Positions 18,201-26,439 of a stretch of DNA of 64,000 nt are shown one piece after another. Within the stretch, counting starts at the first letter, position 1. Each line of letters begins with the position of its first letter. Location of the stretch: contig NZ_CP085081.1 in the NCBI RefSeq assembly GCF_023243115.1, forward strand, positions 4,421,001-4,485,000. Direction: 5' to 3'. Made by a program: the position numbers and the translations under genes. The notes under the pieces are model-generated. The model did no database searches and had not been told where the DNA came from. It saw only the letters and a program-made list of their open reading frames with translations. Source of the DNA: Sediminicoccus sp. KRV36. GTDB taxonomy: Bacteria; Pseudomonadota; Alphaproteobacteria; Acetobacterales; Acetobacteraceae.

Positions 18201-18380
18201 GTGCTGGGCCATGGACCCGGCAGCGAGTTGCGCCTGCCGCTCGGCGTCTCGGTCATTGGCGGGTTGCTGCTGAGCCAGGTGATCACGCTCTATACCACGC
18301 CGGTCATCTATCTGGCGCTGGAACGCCTGCGCCTGCGGATCGCTGGGCCGGAGAAGCCCGCACCGGCAGCGGCCGAATAG
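15201..18380 (+). CDS. RND multidrug efflux permease, MdtB-like
   Basis: A 1059-residue inner-membrane proton/drug antiporter of the hydrophobe/amphiphile RND family, with twelve membrane segments and two large periplasmic loops. The proton-relay aspartate pair is at D401-D402 in GFVVDDAIVMIEN. Family signatures include PEVDFPTIEV near the N-terminus and LMGIVKKNAIMMIDFAL in the second half. GTG start at 15201 overlaps the adaptor stop (GTGA). In MdtBC-type systems two different pumps form a mixed trimer, and this gene is directly followed by the second. Odd point: residues about 774-807 form a Gly/Ser/Thr/Ala-rich insertion (GGSTGATQVTAGSTVAATSA) in the second periplasmic loop. Confidence 0.95.
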   Translation: MNFSSPFIARPVATSLLAVAVLLIGLFGYLRLPVSALPEVDFPTIEVTTQLPGASPETVAVQITASLERQLAQIAGLADLISVSSPGTSRITLQFNLGRDIDDAAQDVQAAINAARGTLPLNLPYPPTYAKVNPADPPILTLALTSDTRPIHTLSDVADTLLAQRLSQVSGVGRVTVQGNMRPAVRIQADPRRLAAYGLSLEDIRSAVVGGNQAGPKGALDGPRQSSSVMANDQITSAQGFADLVIAWRNGAPVRISDLGGAIEDLENTLNAAWFNDARAVLIDVQRQPGANIVETVDRVRVQLQNLQGALPNGIVLTIVSDRTETIRASVHEVQFTLILSVLLVIAVIYLFLRTGRATLVPGVALPLSIIGTFGVMWLCGFSMDNLSLMALTIATGFVVDDAIVMIENIVRLIEEGEKPLAAAYKGARQIGFTIVSLTVSLIAVFIPLLFMSGVVGRLFQEFALTLTIAVVVSMFVSLTLTPMMTGRLLRPAGQDQPGWVARVAERGFEWMRGHYARSLTWVLRHEGLMLLLTAATLAGTVALYVVMPKGFLPAQDTGLLVITTEGPEDASFARLVVLQQQVAALVRQDPDVTGVTSIAGAGTVNAAQNTGRITAILRPRAERSASAQEIAARLTPRLEAVAGIETRIQAVQDIQIGARVTSTQFQYTLTDSDAERLRAWAPRLVARLREAPSLRQVSSDQREGGLRIHVEVDRDRAAQLGVTMQAVDDVLYDAFGQRQISTIYAQSNQYRVVLEASPEMRDDPMMIGQLRVPGAASGQGGSTGATQVTAGSTVAATSASGSGNYQVPLSAIATISRRSGPMTITRQDQFPAVTIGFDLAPGVSLSHAVTEIRAMEAALGLPETVTGEFSGDAAEFTASLSSQPWLILAAVVVIYLVLGMLYESVVHPITILSTLPSAGIGALLALWAFGLDLSVVGLIGIVLLMGIVKKNAIMMIDFALSAQREHGRSPEDAIYEACVMRFRPIMMTTMAALLGAVPLVLGHGPGSELRLPLGVSVIGGLLLSQVITLYTTPVIYLALERLRLRIAGPEKPAPAAAE

Positions 18381-18381
18381 A

Positions 18382-21300
18382 GTGAACATCTCCGAGCCCT
18401 TCATCCGCCGCCCCATCGCCACCACGATGCTGGCGGTCGGGCTCGCTTTGGCCGGAATCACGGCTTACTTCGCGCTGCCCATCGCGCCGCTGCCACGCAT
18501 GGACATGCCGACCATCGTGGTGAGCGCGAGCCAGCCAGGCGCCGACCCCGCCATCATGGCCGCCTCTGTCGCGGCCCCCCTTGAGCGAAGGCTGGGCGCC
18601 ATCGCCGGCGTCTCGGAGATGACCTCCACCTCCTCACTCGGCAGCACCTCCATCGTCGTGCAGTTCGACCTCAACCGGCGCGTGGCGGATGCGGCAAAGG
18701 ACGTGATGGCGGCGATCAACGCGGCCGGCACCGACCTGCCAGCCGGCCTGCCCAACCCGCCCAGCTTCCGCAAGGCAAATCCGGCCGATGCGCCGATCCT
18801 CATCCTGGCCGTCACCTCGGACACGCTGGCGCCGGGCGCCGTCTATGACGCGGTGGACAGCATCATCTCCCCCCGCATCGCCCGCGTGGAAGGGGTGGCG
18901 CAGGTGCTGGTCACGGGTGCGGAGCAGCCGGCCGTGCGGGTGCAGGTGAACCCCGAGGCCGCGGCCGCGGCCGGCATCGGCTTCGAGGATATCCGCCGCA
19001 CCATCACCGCGGCCAATGTCACGCAGCCCACCGGCCTGTTCGACGGCGCCGAGCAGGCCGGCGCCATCTCGGTGAATGACCGGATCGAGCGGCCGGAGGA
19101 CTATGCCAACCTGATCCTCCGCGCCTCCAACGGCGCCATCCTGCGGCTTTCCTCCGTCGCCCATGTCGAGCTGGGTGTGCGGGACCGGCGGCAGGGCGGC
19201 ACCTTTAATGGCCGGCCCGCGGTCATCATGGTGATCTTCAAGCAGCCCGATGCCAATGTGATCGAGGTGGTGGACGGCATCCAGGCCCTGCTGCCCGACC
19301 TGCAGCGCTGGGTGCCGGCCGGCGTAAACGTCCACACCATCCGCGACCGCTCGGAGACCATTCGCGCCAGCGTGCAGGAGGTGCAGCACACGCTGGTCAT
19401 CTCCATCCTGCTGGTGGTGCTGGTGGTGGCGGTGTTCCTGCGGCAGCGGGCGGCGGTCATCGCCGCGGCCATCACAGTCCCGCTCTCGCTGCTCGGCACG
19501 CTCGCGGTGATGTGGCTGATCGGCTATTCGCTGGACAATCTCTCGCTCATGGCGCTGACCATTTCCGTCGGCTTCGTGGTGGATGATGCGATCGTCATGA
19601 TCGAGAACATGGCGCGCATGCGGGCCAAGGGCATGGCGGCGCTGCCGGCGGCGATCGAAGGTGCCAGGCGCATCGGCTTTACCGTGATTTCCATCACGCT
19701 CTCGCTGATTGCGGTCTTCATCCCGCTGCTTTTCATGCAGGGCATCGTCGGCCGCATGTTTCGCGAATTCTCGGTCACGCTGGCCATCGCCGTGGCCTTT
19801 TCGGCCATCATCTCGCTGACCGTGACGCCGATGATCGCGGCCCGTCTGGCACCGGCGACGGAGCGCCCGCCCGGCTGGTTCGGCCGATGGTTCGAGCGCG
19901 GGATGGATGCGCTGGTGGGGGGCTATATCCGCAGCCTCAAAGTGGCGCTGCGGTTCCGGGCGCTGATGCTGCTCTTTACCCTCAGTCTCGTCGGCGTAAC
20001 TGTCTGGCTCTACATCATCGTGCCCAAGGATTTCTTCCCGCAGCAGGATACCGGGCTGATCGCGGGCACGGTCCAAGCCTCGCCCGACACATCCTTCCAG
20101 AGCATGATGCTGATCCAGCAGCGCGCCGCCGAGATCATCCTGCGCGACCCCGCCGTTGCCTCGCTCGGCGTGTCCATCGGCGGTGGCGGCGGCAATTCGG
20201 GCAGCTCGGCCCGGATGTTCGTCTCGCTCAAGCCGCTGGAGGAGCGGCCAGGGGTGAGCGCCAATGATGTGATCAACCGCCTGCGCGCGCCGCTGGGCCG
20301 CCTGCCGGGCGCGCAGACCTTCCTGCGCGCGGTGCAGGACATCAATGTGGGCGGCCGCGCCGGCAATGCGCAATTCCAGTATGTGCTGCTCTCGCCGAGC
20401 CTGGAGGAGCTGCAAAGCTGGACAGAAACCCTGGTGCGGCAGCTGCGCACCCTCCCGCAACTGGCCGATGTCTCCTCCAACCAGGAGCGCGCCGGCCTCG
20501 TCTCCCGCCTCGTGGTGGATCGCGACGCGGCGACGCGGTTGGGCGTCAGTGTCCAGGCCGTGGGCCAGGCGCTGAACAATGCCTTCGCGCAGCGCCAGGT
20601 GAGCGTGATCTACCGCACCCGCAACCAGTATCGCGTCATCATGGAGGTGGACCCGAGCCTGACGGAGGATCCGCGCCAGCTGGAGCGGATCTATGTGCCC
20701 GGCCGGGGTGGCGTGCAGGTTCCCATCGGCGCCCTTGCCCGGCTGGAACGCGCCAGCGCGCCGCTCTCCATCACCCATCAGGGACAGTTCCCGGCCGCCA
20801 CCATCACCTTCAACCTGCAACCCGGCGTGGCACTCGGCGAGGCCTCCGTGCTGATCGAGCAGGCCCAGCGCGCCATCCACATGCCGCCCTCCGTGCGCGG
20901 TGAGTTTGCCGGCAATGCCCGCGTGTTCCAGTCCTTCCAGACCGGGCAGACGGTGCTGATCCTCGCGGCCCTTCTGAGCATCTACCTGGTGCTGGGCATC
21001 CTCTATGAGAGCCTGATCCACCCGCTGACCATCATCTCCACTCTGCCCACGGCGGGCATTGGCGCGCTGGTCGCGCTGATGGTGACCAACACGCCCTTCA
21101 CCGTGATCGCGCTGATCGGCGTGATCCTGCTCATGGGCATCGTGAAGAAGAACGCGATCATGCTGGTGGATTTCGCGCTGGATCATGAACGCGAAGGTGG
21201 CGAGCCAGGCGAGCAGGCCATCCTGGAAGCCTGCCGCGAGCGCTTCCGCCCCATCCTGATGACGACGCTGGCCGCGCTGTTCGGCGCCATTCCGCTCGCA

Positions 21301-21471
21301 CTCGCCACCGGGCCGGGCAGCGAATTGCGCCAACCCCTCGGCATCGCGATCATCGGCGGCATGCTGCTTTCGCAATTGCTGACGCTCTACACCACGCCCG
21401 TCGTGTATCTGGCACTGGAGCGGCTCGCGGGTGGGCGCCGCGCAAGTCTGGCCGCGGTGCCGGCGGAATAG
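18382..21471 (+). CDS. RND multidrug efflux permease, MdtC-like
   Basis: A 1029-residue second pump of the operon, starting one base after the first pump's stop with GTG. It keeps the relay pair D401-D402 in GFVVDDAIVMIEN, PRMDMPTIVV at the N-terminus and LLMGIVKKNAIMLVDFAL in the C-terminal half. Sequence differs throughout from the first pump, so this is an old duplication rather than a recent copy. A glycine-rich loop (GVSIGGGGGNSGSSARMF) occurs in the second periplasmic region. It likely forms a heterotrimer with the MdtB-like protein. Both carry intact proton-relay aspartates, so either could in principle transport alone. Confidence 0.95.
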   Translation: MNISEPFIRRPIATTMLAVGLALAGITAYFALPIAPLPRMDMPTIVVSASQPGADPAIMAASVAAPLERRLGAIAGVSEMTSTSSLGSTSIVVQFDLNRRVADAAKDVMAAINAAGTDLPAGLPNPPSFRKANPADAPILILAVTSDTLAPGAVYDAVDSIISPRIARVEGVAQVLVTGAEQPAVRVQVNPEAAAAAGIGFEDIRRTITAANVTQPTGLFDGAEQAGAISVNDRIERPEDYANLILRASNGAILRLSSVAHVELGVRDRRQGGTFNGRPAVIMVIFKQPDANVIEVVDGIQALLPDLQRWVPAGVNVHTIRDRSETIRASVQEVQHTLVISILLVVLVVAVFLRQRAAVIAAAITVPLSLLGTLAVMWLIGYSLDNLSLMALTISVGFVVDDAIVMIENMARMRAKGMAALPAAIEGARRIGFTVISITLSLIAVFIPLLFMQGIVGRMFREFSVTLAIAVAFSAIISLTVTPMIAARLAPATERPPGWFGRWFERGMDALVGGYIRSLKVALRFRALMLLFTLSLVGVTVWLYIIVPKDFFPQQDTGLIAGTVQASPDTSFQSMMLIQQRAAEIILRDPAVASLGVSIGGGGGNSGSSARMFVSLKPLEERPGVSANDVINRLRAPLGRLPGAQTFLRAVQDINVGGRAGNAQFQYVLLSPSLEELQSWTETLVRQLRTLPQLADVSSNQERAGLVSRLVVDRDAATRLGVSVQAVGQALNNAFAQRQVSVIYRTRNQYRVIMEVDPSLTEDPRQLERIYVPGRGGVQVPIGALARLERASAPLSITHQGQFPAATITFNLQPGVALGEASVLIEQAQRAIHMPPSVRGEFAGNARVFQSFQTGQTVLILAALLSIYLVLGILYESLIHPLTIISTLPTAGIGALVALMVTNTPFTVIALIGVILLMGIVKKNAIMLVDFALDHEREGGEPGEQAILEACRERFRPILMTTLAALFGAIPLALATGPGSELRQPLGIAIIGGMLLSQLLTLYTTPVVYLALERLAGGRRASLAAVPAE

Positions 21472-21972
21472 GGCACGCCGGCGGGCCAGAACTGCGAAAC
21501 ACGGCGGGGGCGGCCGGGTCGCCCCATCAGCACAAGCAGGTTGACGTCACCATGACCTGGTCCGGCCCCCAAAGTGCCGTCATTCGTGAACAGAGCCGGT
21601 TCTGCACTCGGATGGCTGCTGGGGTAAGCCCGCTGGGGCTCGTATGCGGGCGGGCTGCGTTGTCGTCGTTGCTCCATGGGTAGATGTTCCAGCGCAATGT
21701 CGTGCCAGACACCGCCATTCTTCTGCCGCCGGCACACCATGGCGAGCGAGGTCAGCTCGGCGCCACTGTCGCTGGCGATCACAACCGCATGCCAGCTCAA
21801 GGCGGGTGCATCCAAGGGGCAGGGTCTGACGACCCCGCCCCCCATGACAATCAGCAGCTTCCGCAGGGCTGGCTGCCGGACCCGGAAGCCATGTCCTGCG
21901 GGCGCGTCATGCGCCCTCCCAAGGCGATGCCACGCTTGCTTCGCCCCATCCGAGATTGGTATTGTAAAGGCG
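21472..21972. other. 501-base region between efflux and hydroxylase genes, no firm gene
   Basis: A GC hairpin GGGGCG...CGCCCC lies at 21507-21525, about 35 bases after the RND stop, and may help end that transcript, although no T-run follows. A minus-strand frame through about 21845-21480 is open but matches nothing I recognise and is likely chance at this GC content. The segment just before 21973 (TTGGTATTGTAAAGG) is relatively AT-rich and could serve the hydroxylase gene. Confidence 0.35.
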
Positions 21973-23076
21973 ATGCATTCTCCACAGCCACGCCATCCGT
22001 TCCACACATCGCGTGCGGAAGACCGGCCCGGTCACGCGGTGGCATTATGGCTGACTGCCGCGTTCTGTGTGTTTCTTCTCGGACTGACGCTGTTTCTGGG
22101 CTTCACTTTCCTGCCGGAGTGGCGGGCCTCAGGCGCCTCCGCGATGGAAGCCCTGCTGCGTGATCTGCCGCTCGGCATCAGCATGAGTGGCGATTCGGTC
22201 CTGATGTTGGCCCTGAACAAGGCAGCGCTGCTGTGCCTCGCAATCCTGCCGGTCATGCTGCTTGAGGCCGCCCTGTGCGGCTGGCGGACTTCGTCCTTCG
22301 CGCGGTTGATGTCGGGGCGCTCCACCTCGGCCAATTATGATCTGCTGATGTTCACTCTGCATCTCGGCGGCTTGTGGAAGTTCGTGACCCAGATCTTCAC
22401 CCTGGGCGGGATGATCCTGGTCACTGCGCTGACGGCCCAGTTGATCGTCCTGTGCGGGTTGTTCGGCATGCGCCTGCACACCGGGAGCGTGGTCGCGGAC
22501 GTGGCCCTTGCCTTCGTGTTGTTCACCTTCACCGACTACTGGTCTCACCGGTTTTTTCACACGCGCATGTTTTGGCCGCTGCACCGCATGCACCATTCAG
22601 CGACCGAGATGACGTCGCTGAACCTTTGGCGAAACCATCCGGTCGCGCCGGCGATCGAGGCTTTCTTCAAGGTCTGGCCCTTTGCCCTGTTCGATCTGCC
22701 CCCCCTCGCGGTGACCGGAATCGGGCTTTTTGTTCTGGCCTATCTGCACCTGATCCATTCGAATATCGGCTGGCATTGGGGTTGGTTTGGCCGCTGGATC
22801 CTGATCCCGCCTGCGGGTCACTGGATGCACCATTCCGATGACCCCAATTTCTACGGACGCAACCTGGGCATACCGGCCATCTGGGACCGTCTGTTCGGCA
22901 CCTTTGCCGACCCACGGCTGGCGGTTAGCGTGGAACGCCTGGGCGTCAACGATGCGTCCACAAATACGGGGCGTCTGCATGTCGAAGCCTGGCGGGATCT
23001 CGTCGAATGGCTGCGCGGCTTGTGGCGCCTTTTGCCGACTCCGGGGCGCGGCACGAAGATGACCAGCGGGGACTGA
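21973..23076 (+). CDS. Sterol desaturase/fatty-acid hydroxylase family protein
   Basis: A 367-residue integral membrane di-iron enzyme of the sterol desaturase/fatty-acid hydroxylase superfamily. Histidine boxes that hold the iron pair are clear: HRFFH (192-196), HRMHH (204-208) and HWMHH (283-287), with HLIHSNIGWHWG between. Four or so hydrophobic segments precede them. Members hydroxylate or desaturate lipids, carotenoids or sterol-like molecules using oxygen. The ATG at 21973 has only a weak AAGG close upstream; the frame is open further upstream to 21676 but without family sequence. It is not obviously in an operon. A lipid-modifying role near the envelope genes is plausible but unproven. 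Confidence 0.88.
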   Translation: MHSPQPRHPFHTSRAEDRPGHAVALWLTAAFCVFLLGLTLFLGFTFLPEWRASGASAMEALLRDLPLGISMSGDSVLMLALNKAALLCLAILPVMLLEAALCGWRTSSFARLMSGRSTSANYDLLMFTLHLGGLWKFVTQIFTLGGMILVTALTAQLIVLCGLFGMRLHTGSVVADVALAFVLFTFTDYWSHRFFHTRMFWPLHRMHHSATEMTSLNLWRNHPVAPAIEAFFKVWPFALFDLPPLAVTGIGLFVLAYLHLIHSNIGWHWGWFGRWILIPPAGHWMHHSDDPNFYGRNLGIPAIWDRLFGTFADPRLAVSVERLGVNDASTNTGRLHVEAWRDLVEWLRGLWRLLPTPGRGTKMTSGD

Positions 23077-23093
23077 CGGGCGGCAAGGTCGCT

Positions 23094-24071
23094 TCAGACA
23101 AACCCGTCCGGCAAGGCCGCATCGATGGCGCGGCGCTTCCGCGCCTGAAACAATTTCCGGTATACTGCTGCTGCCGCCTTGGGCTGGCGCCGCGCCAACC
23201 GCCGCGCCACCCAAAGGGCAGCCGGCTCGGTGAGCAGCTTCAGCACAAGATCCGCCATCGCGTGGCGTGGCGCCCGAGTGCCCAGCTTGAGGCTATGTAG
23301 CCCAAGCTGCACCAATTCATCCCGCAGGCCAGGCTCATGCACCAGCCAGGCGGCGAGCGCACGGCCCTCACGGTCTGCAATGCCAAGCCACCCTGCCTCG
23401 TTCATCGGGTGCAGATGAACAGCAGTCGCCGCGGGGGCATGAAGCACGCGCAGGCCATCCGCACTGAGCCGCCGGCCGAATTCGATATCCTCATGCCAAC
23501 GCAGGTCTGGATTGAAGCCCCCATGCCGCCGCAGCAGGGACGTCTTGACCGAGAGGTTGAAGGTGTAGAAGGCGCGCCAGCCCAGATCCTCTCCCGCCGG
23601 CCGCACGGCCAGGGCTGCATCGTGATGCAGCACTTCAAACAGACCAGGCGGCGGCGCCTCCGGAAGGAGCAAACCGCCCAGCACGGCATCTGTCTCCGCG
23701 GGATGAGCGGCGTGCTGGCGCAGGTGCTCGGCGACCATGCCAGGCGCCGCGATGCTGTCGTCGTTCAGGAACAGCGCCAGCGGCGCGCGAGACGCGGCGA
23801 TGGCGCGGTTCCGCGCGGCATTGGCACCGGCATTGCTCTGTGTGAGGCAGGTGATCGGCGTCGCCATGCGTGCCCCCGCTGCCAGGATCGCAGCGGCTGT
23901 CCCGTCGCTTGAGCCATCATCGACCATGATGACCTCCATGGTGCCGGGTGGCAGTTGCTGTGCGTCCAGCGCCGCGATGCAACGCAACGCGATCTCGCGC
24001 CGGTTGAAGGTCGGGATCAGGACCGAAATCGCGGGCGCGCCATGGGAATGCCCGGCCGCCACGGCCGTCAT
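23094..24071 (-). CDS. Glycosyltransferase family 2
   Basis: A 325-residue GT-A fold glycosyltransferase. The N-terminus carries ISVLIPTFNRREIALRCI, followed by VDDGSSDGTAAAI, the acidic LFLNDDSIA motif for nucleotide-sugar/metal binding, and LRWHEDIEFGRRL with the likely catalytic acid pair. The ATG at 24071 overlaps the upstream methyltransferase stop (ATGA). The frame extends to 24242 but that part is out of frame with the methyltransferase and has no homology. With the methyltransferase it forms a two-gene operon at the left end of the exopolysaccharide cluster. It probably adds one sugar to the lipid-linked repeat unit at the cytoplasmic face. Confidence 0.9.
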   Translation of the reverse strand: MTAVAAGHSHGAPAISVLIPTFNRREIALRCIAALDAQQLPPGTMEVIMVDDGSSDGTAAAILAAGARMATPITCLTQSNAGANAARNRAIAASRAPLALFLNDDSIAAPGMVAEHLRQHAAHPAETDAVLGGLLLPEAPPPGLFEVLHHDAALAVRPAGEDLGWRAFYTFNLSVKTSLLRRHGGFNPDLRWHEDIEFGRRLSADGLRVLHAPAATAVHLHPMNEAGWLGIADREGRALAAWLVHEPGLRDELVQLGLHSLKLGTRAPRHAMADLVLKLLTEPAALWVARRLARRQPKAAAAVYRKLFQARKRRAIDAALPDGFV

Positions 24072-24847
24072 CGGCCTATGGGCCAGGCCCCCTCCCGCAC
24101 CGTGCCACCGCGCTTGCGGATGAAGGCCATCATATAGGGTTTGAGCGGCGTCGGCGTCAGCCAACCGATCGCTTGCCAAGCCCGCGCCACGGCCACCTTG
24201 TCCAGGTGATAGAAGGGCCTGCCCACGTAGAGATAGCTGCAATGCTCATAGCGATCGACCGGGAAAAGCCGGCGAAGCGCGGCCGGGGTGTTCATGTGGT
24301 AGACGGGGGGGAAGCTGTCCTCCTCCTGCCGCCGCGGCTCCAGGCGGCGCAGCACAGCGGCATGCAGCGATGACGGGATCAGGCGCGCGCCCACCGCAAT
24401 GGCGCCCCATTTGTTCGGCGTCCAGGCACAAAGCCAGCCGCCCGGCCGCAGCACACGGTCGAGTTCCTGTGCCCAGAACACCTCATCCTCGACATGTTCC
24501 AGCACCGAGAACGCGGAAATGAGATCGACCGAGCCATCGGCCAGCGGCAAGGCCGCGCCGGGTGCCAGAAGCAGTTTTTCATCGACCTGGGGGTTTTCGG
24601 CGATATCGGGGTCAACATCGCAGCCGATGACGCGGGCGCAACGGCCACGGAAATCCCCGAGCCAGCGCCGCAAGGGAACTGGATCCTGCGACCATTTGCC
24701 ACGTCCTGCACCGAAATCCAGCACCACCATATCCGGGTGCAAAAGGGCGTTGACCCTCAAGATGTAAGCCATACGGTGGTCGCCGCGCGGGTATCCGCCG
24801 GCTGCTATTTCGGGGTGAATCAGGTGCTCAACGGAAACATCTGCCAT
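24068..24847 (-). CDS. Class I SAM-dependent methyltransferase
   Basis: A 259-residue methyltransferase. The SAM-binding motif I is VVLDFGAGRGKWSQD, followed by VIGCDVDPD (acidic end of strand 2), DLISAFSVLEHVED and LDRVLRPGGWLCAWTPN. This is the UbiE/COQ5-like Methyltransf_11 pattern. In polysaccharide clusters such enzymes methylate sugars of the repeat unit. It is the leading gene of a pair with the GT2 enzyme, divergent from the beta-helix gene across a 208-base AT-richer gap. Acceptor unknown. Confidence 0.88.
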   Translation of the reverse strand: MADVSVEHLIHPEIAAGGYPRGDHRMAYILRVNALLHPDMVVLDFGAGRGKWSQDPVPLRRWLGDFRGRCARVIGCDVDPDIAENPQVDEKLLLAPGAALPLADGSVDLISAFSVLEHVEDEVFWAQELDRVLRPGGWLCAWTPNKWGAIAVGARLIPSSLHAAVLRRLEPRRQEEDSFPPVYHMNTPAALRRLFPVDRYEHCSYLYVGRPFYHLDKVAVARAWQAIGWLTPTPLKPYMMAFIRKRGGTVREGAWPIGR

Positions 24848-24902
24848 GTCACGAAAACCTAGCCATCAGCCAGCGGGTGGGCAATGGGCACGTGAAAATA
24901 CA

Positions 24903-24929
24903 TTGACCCGTGGGCATAATACATACGAT
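24903..24929 (+). promoter_or_regulatory. Possible sigma-70 promoter for the beta-helix gene
   Basis: TTGACC (24903-24908) and TACGAT (24924-24929) are spaced 15 bases apart in an AT-richer gap of 208 bases between divergent genes. Spacing is short of the ideal 17, so this is tentative. Confidence 0.3.
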
Positions 24930-25055
24930 GTTTTTCAAGCGTATATATCCGCCGGCCAGGCATCAAGGATCAAACAGGTGGTCAACGGGATGCTCCGCTT
25001 CAGCCAGGAAAACTGCCGATCAGCAGTGGGCCCGACATCCAGGGCAGGACGGTAG

Positions 25056-26432
25056 ATGAGGCAAGGCATGATGAGCATTCCACGCCGCGCTCTTCATCGC
25101 CTGGTCTTCGGTGCGCCCGCCCTCATCCTCCCCCACCGGGCAACGGCGCAGGTGGTTGATGTTGGAACAGGCGGTTCCTTTGTCTCACTCGCCACCGTGC
25201 CCTGGGCAAGTCTGCGCCCCGGCGATGAGGTGGTACTGCGCCCTGGAACCTATTCCTTGCCGGCGGTCATCACATCCCGTGGCACGCTGGAACGTCCGAT
25301 CGTGGTGCGCGGCGGGCCCGGCGTTGTCGTGCGCACCTCCATCGTGCTGGAGGGTGCGAGGCATGTAAAACTCAGCGGCCTGGTGATTGAGCGTGCGCGG
25401 CATTCAGGTGTCATCGTCCGCCGCGGCTCGGCCTTCATCACCGTCGAAGGCTGCACTGTGCGGCAATGTGGCCTCGGCCTCTGGATTGGTGATGGCGCGG
25501 GCGGCGGGCACCGGTTCATCGATAACTTCCTGCACGACAACCAGACCCATGGCGTCGCGATCGATGTCATCAACGCACCGGTGGGCGAGGAGACGCTGAT
25601 CTCCGGCAACCGCATCGCGCGCAATGTCATGCATGGGGTGGAGATCAACGGCAACCGCTACATCGTCGAAAAGAACCTGGTCTGGGACAATGGCCACGGG
25701 CTGAGCGGAACCTCGGGCATCCATACCTTTGCGCGCGATGCCAGGCAGGATGCCGGCAAGGACAACATCATTCGCTACAACATCATCTGGGGCCAGAAGG
25801 AAACGACAGGTCAGGATGGCAACGGCATCCAGCTCGACCAGTGGTGCGACCGCAATCAGGTCTATTTCAACCTGTGTTTCGGCAATGACGGTGCCGGCAT
25901 CGTGCTGTTTGATGCCGCGCAGAACCGCGTGGATAACAACACGCTCTACGACAATATGCGGGACAGCGGCGGACGGCACGCCTACAAGGCCGATCTGGTC
26001 CTGGCGAGCGACTTCACCAAGAATGTCGATCACGTCTTTGACAATGTGCTGCGCAACAATCTGGTGGTGACGCGGCGGGCGCCCGTCGCTTGCGTCTATG
26101 TCGATCCATTCGCCGCGCGCCGGACACGCGAGATGGCCGGAAATCTTTACCACCACGCCGGCAATGGAACAGCTTTTGTCTGGAATGCGACCCGCCTCGG
26201 CGGGCTTGCGGCCTGGAACGCGGCCAAACCCGGCGGGCCTGACCTGTCGGCCGATCCGATGTTCGCGGATCCGCAACGCCTCATGGCGGATCCACCCGAT
26301 CCAGCGGGGCTGCGCCCGCGCCTGCCAGCGACCCGCACGGGGTCCAATGCCAATGGGGTCTCCGTGACGCGCGATCTGCTCGGCGCGGCCCTGACCTTGC
26401 CGCCGATCGGCGCGCTTCAGCCCACCGCCTGA
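25056..26432 (+). CDS. Secreted right-handed beta-helix protein
   Basis: A 458-residue exported protein. The N-terminal signal (RALHRLVFGAPALILPHRATAQ) is followed by a parallel beta-helix: repeated short strands with N and G ladders such as GNRIARNVMHGVEINGNRYI, WDNGHGLSGTSGIHTFARD and NRVDNNTLYDNM. This fold is shared by pectate lyases, alginate epimerases and other polysaccharide-active enzymes. The opening GTGGSFVSLATVPWASLRPGD resembles the chondroitinase-B/alginate-type entry. The ATG at 25056 has AGGA six bases upstream; ATGs at 25068 and 25071 are alternatives. In this cluster it may trim, epimerise or lyse the exported polymer in the periplasm. Confidence 0.82.
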   Translation: MRQGMMSIPRRALHRLVFGAPALILPHRATAQVVDVGTGGSFVSLATVPWASLRPGDEVVLRPGTYSLPAVITSRGTLERPIVVRGGPGVVVRTSIVLEGARHVKLSGLVIERARHSGVIVRRGSAFITVEGCTVRQCGLGLWIGDGAGGGHRFIDNFLHDNQTHGVAIDVINAPVGEETLISGNRIARNVMHGVEINGNRYIVEKNLVWDNGHGLSGTSGIHTFARDARQDAGKDNIIRYNIIWGQKETTGQDGNGIQLDQWCDRNQVYFNLCFGNDGAGIVLFDAAQNRVDNNTLYDNMRDSGGRHAYKADLVLASDFTKNVDHVFDNVLRNNLVVTRRAPVACVYVDPFAARRTREMAGNLYHHAGNGTAFVWNATRLGGLAAWNAAKPGGPDLSADPMFADPQRLMADPPDPAGLRPRLPATRTGSNANGVSVTRDLLGAALTLPPIGALQPTA

Positions 26433-26439
26433 GTCACGA

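Noticed and set aside
14931..18461. Very long minus-strand open frame (over 1100 codons) opposite the first RND pump, with similar ones at 18634-21375, 57653-60430 and 1123-3111
   Set aside because: Such frames are common by chance antisense to GC-rich genes; their translations are rich in His, Arg, Gly and Asp with no domain pattern, while the sense strand carries clear protein families.
21480..21845. Minus-strand frame beginning MGGGVVRPCPLDAPAL
   Set aside because: No recognisable domain; composition resembles shadow frames, so it is described only as part of the gap.
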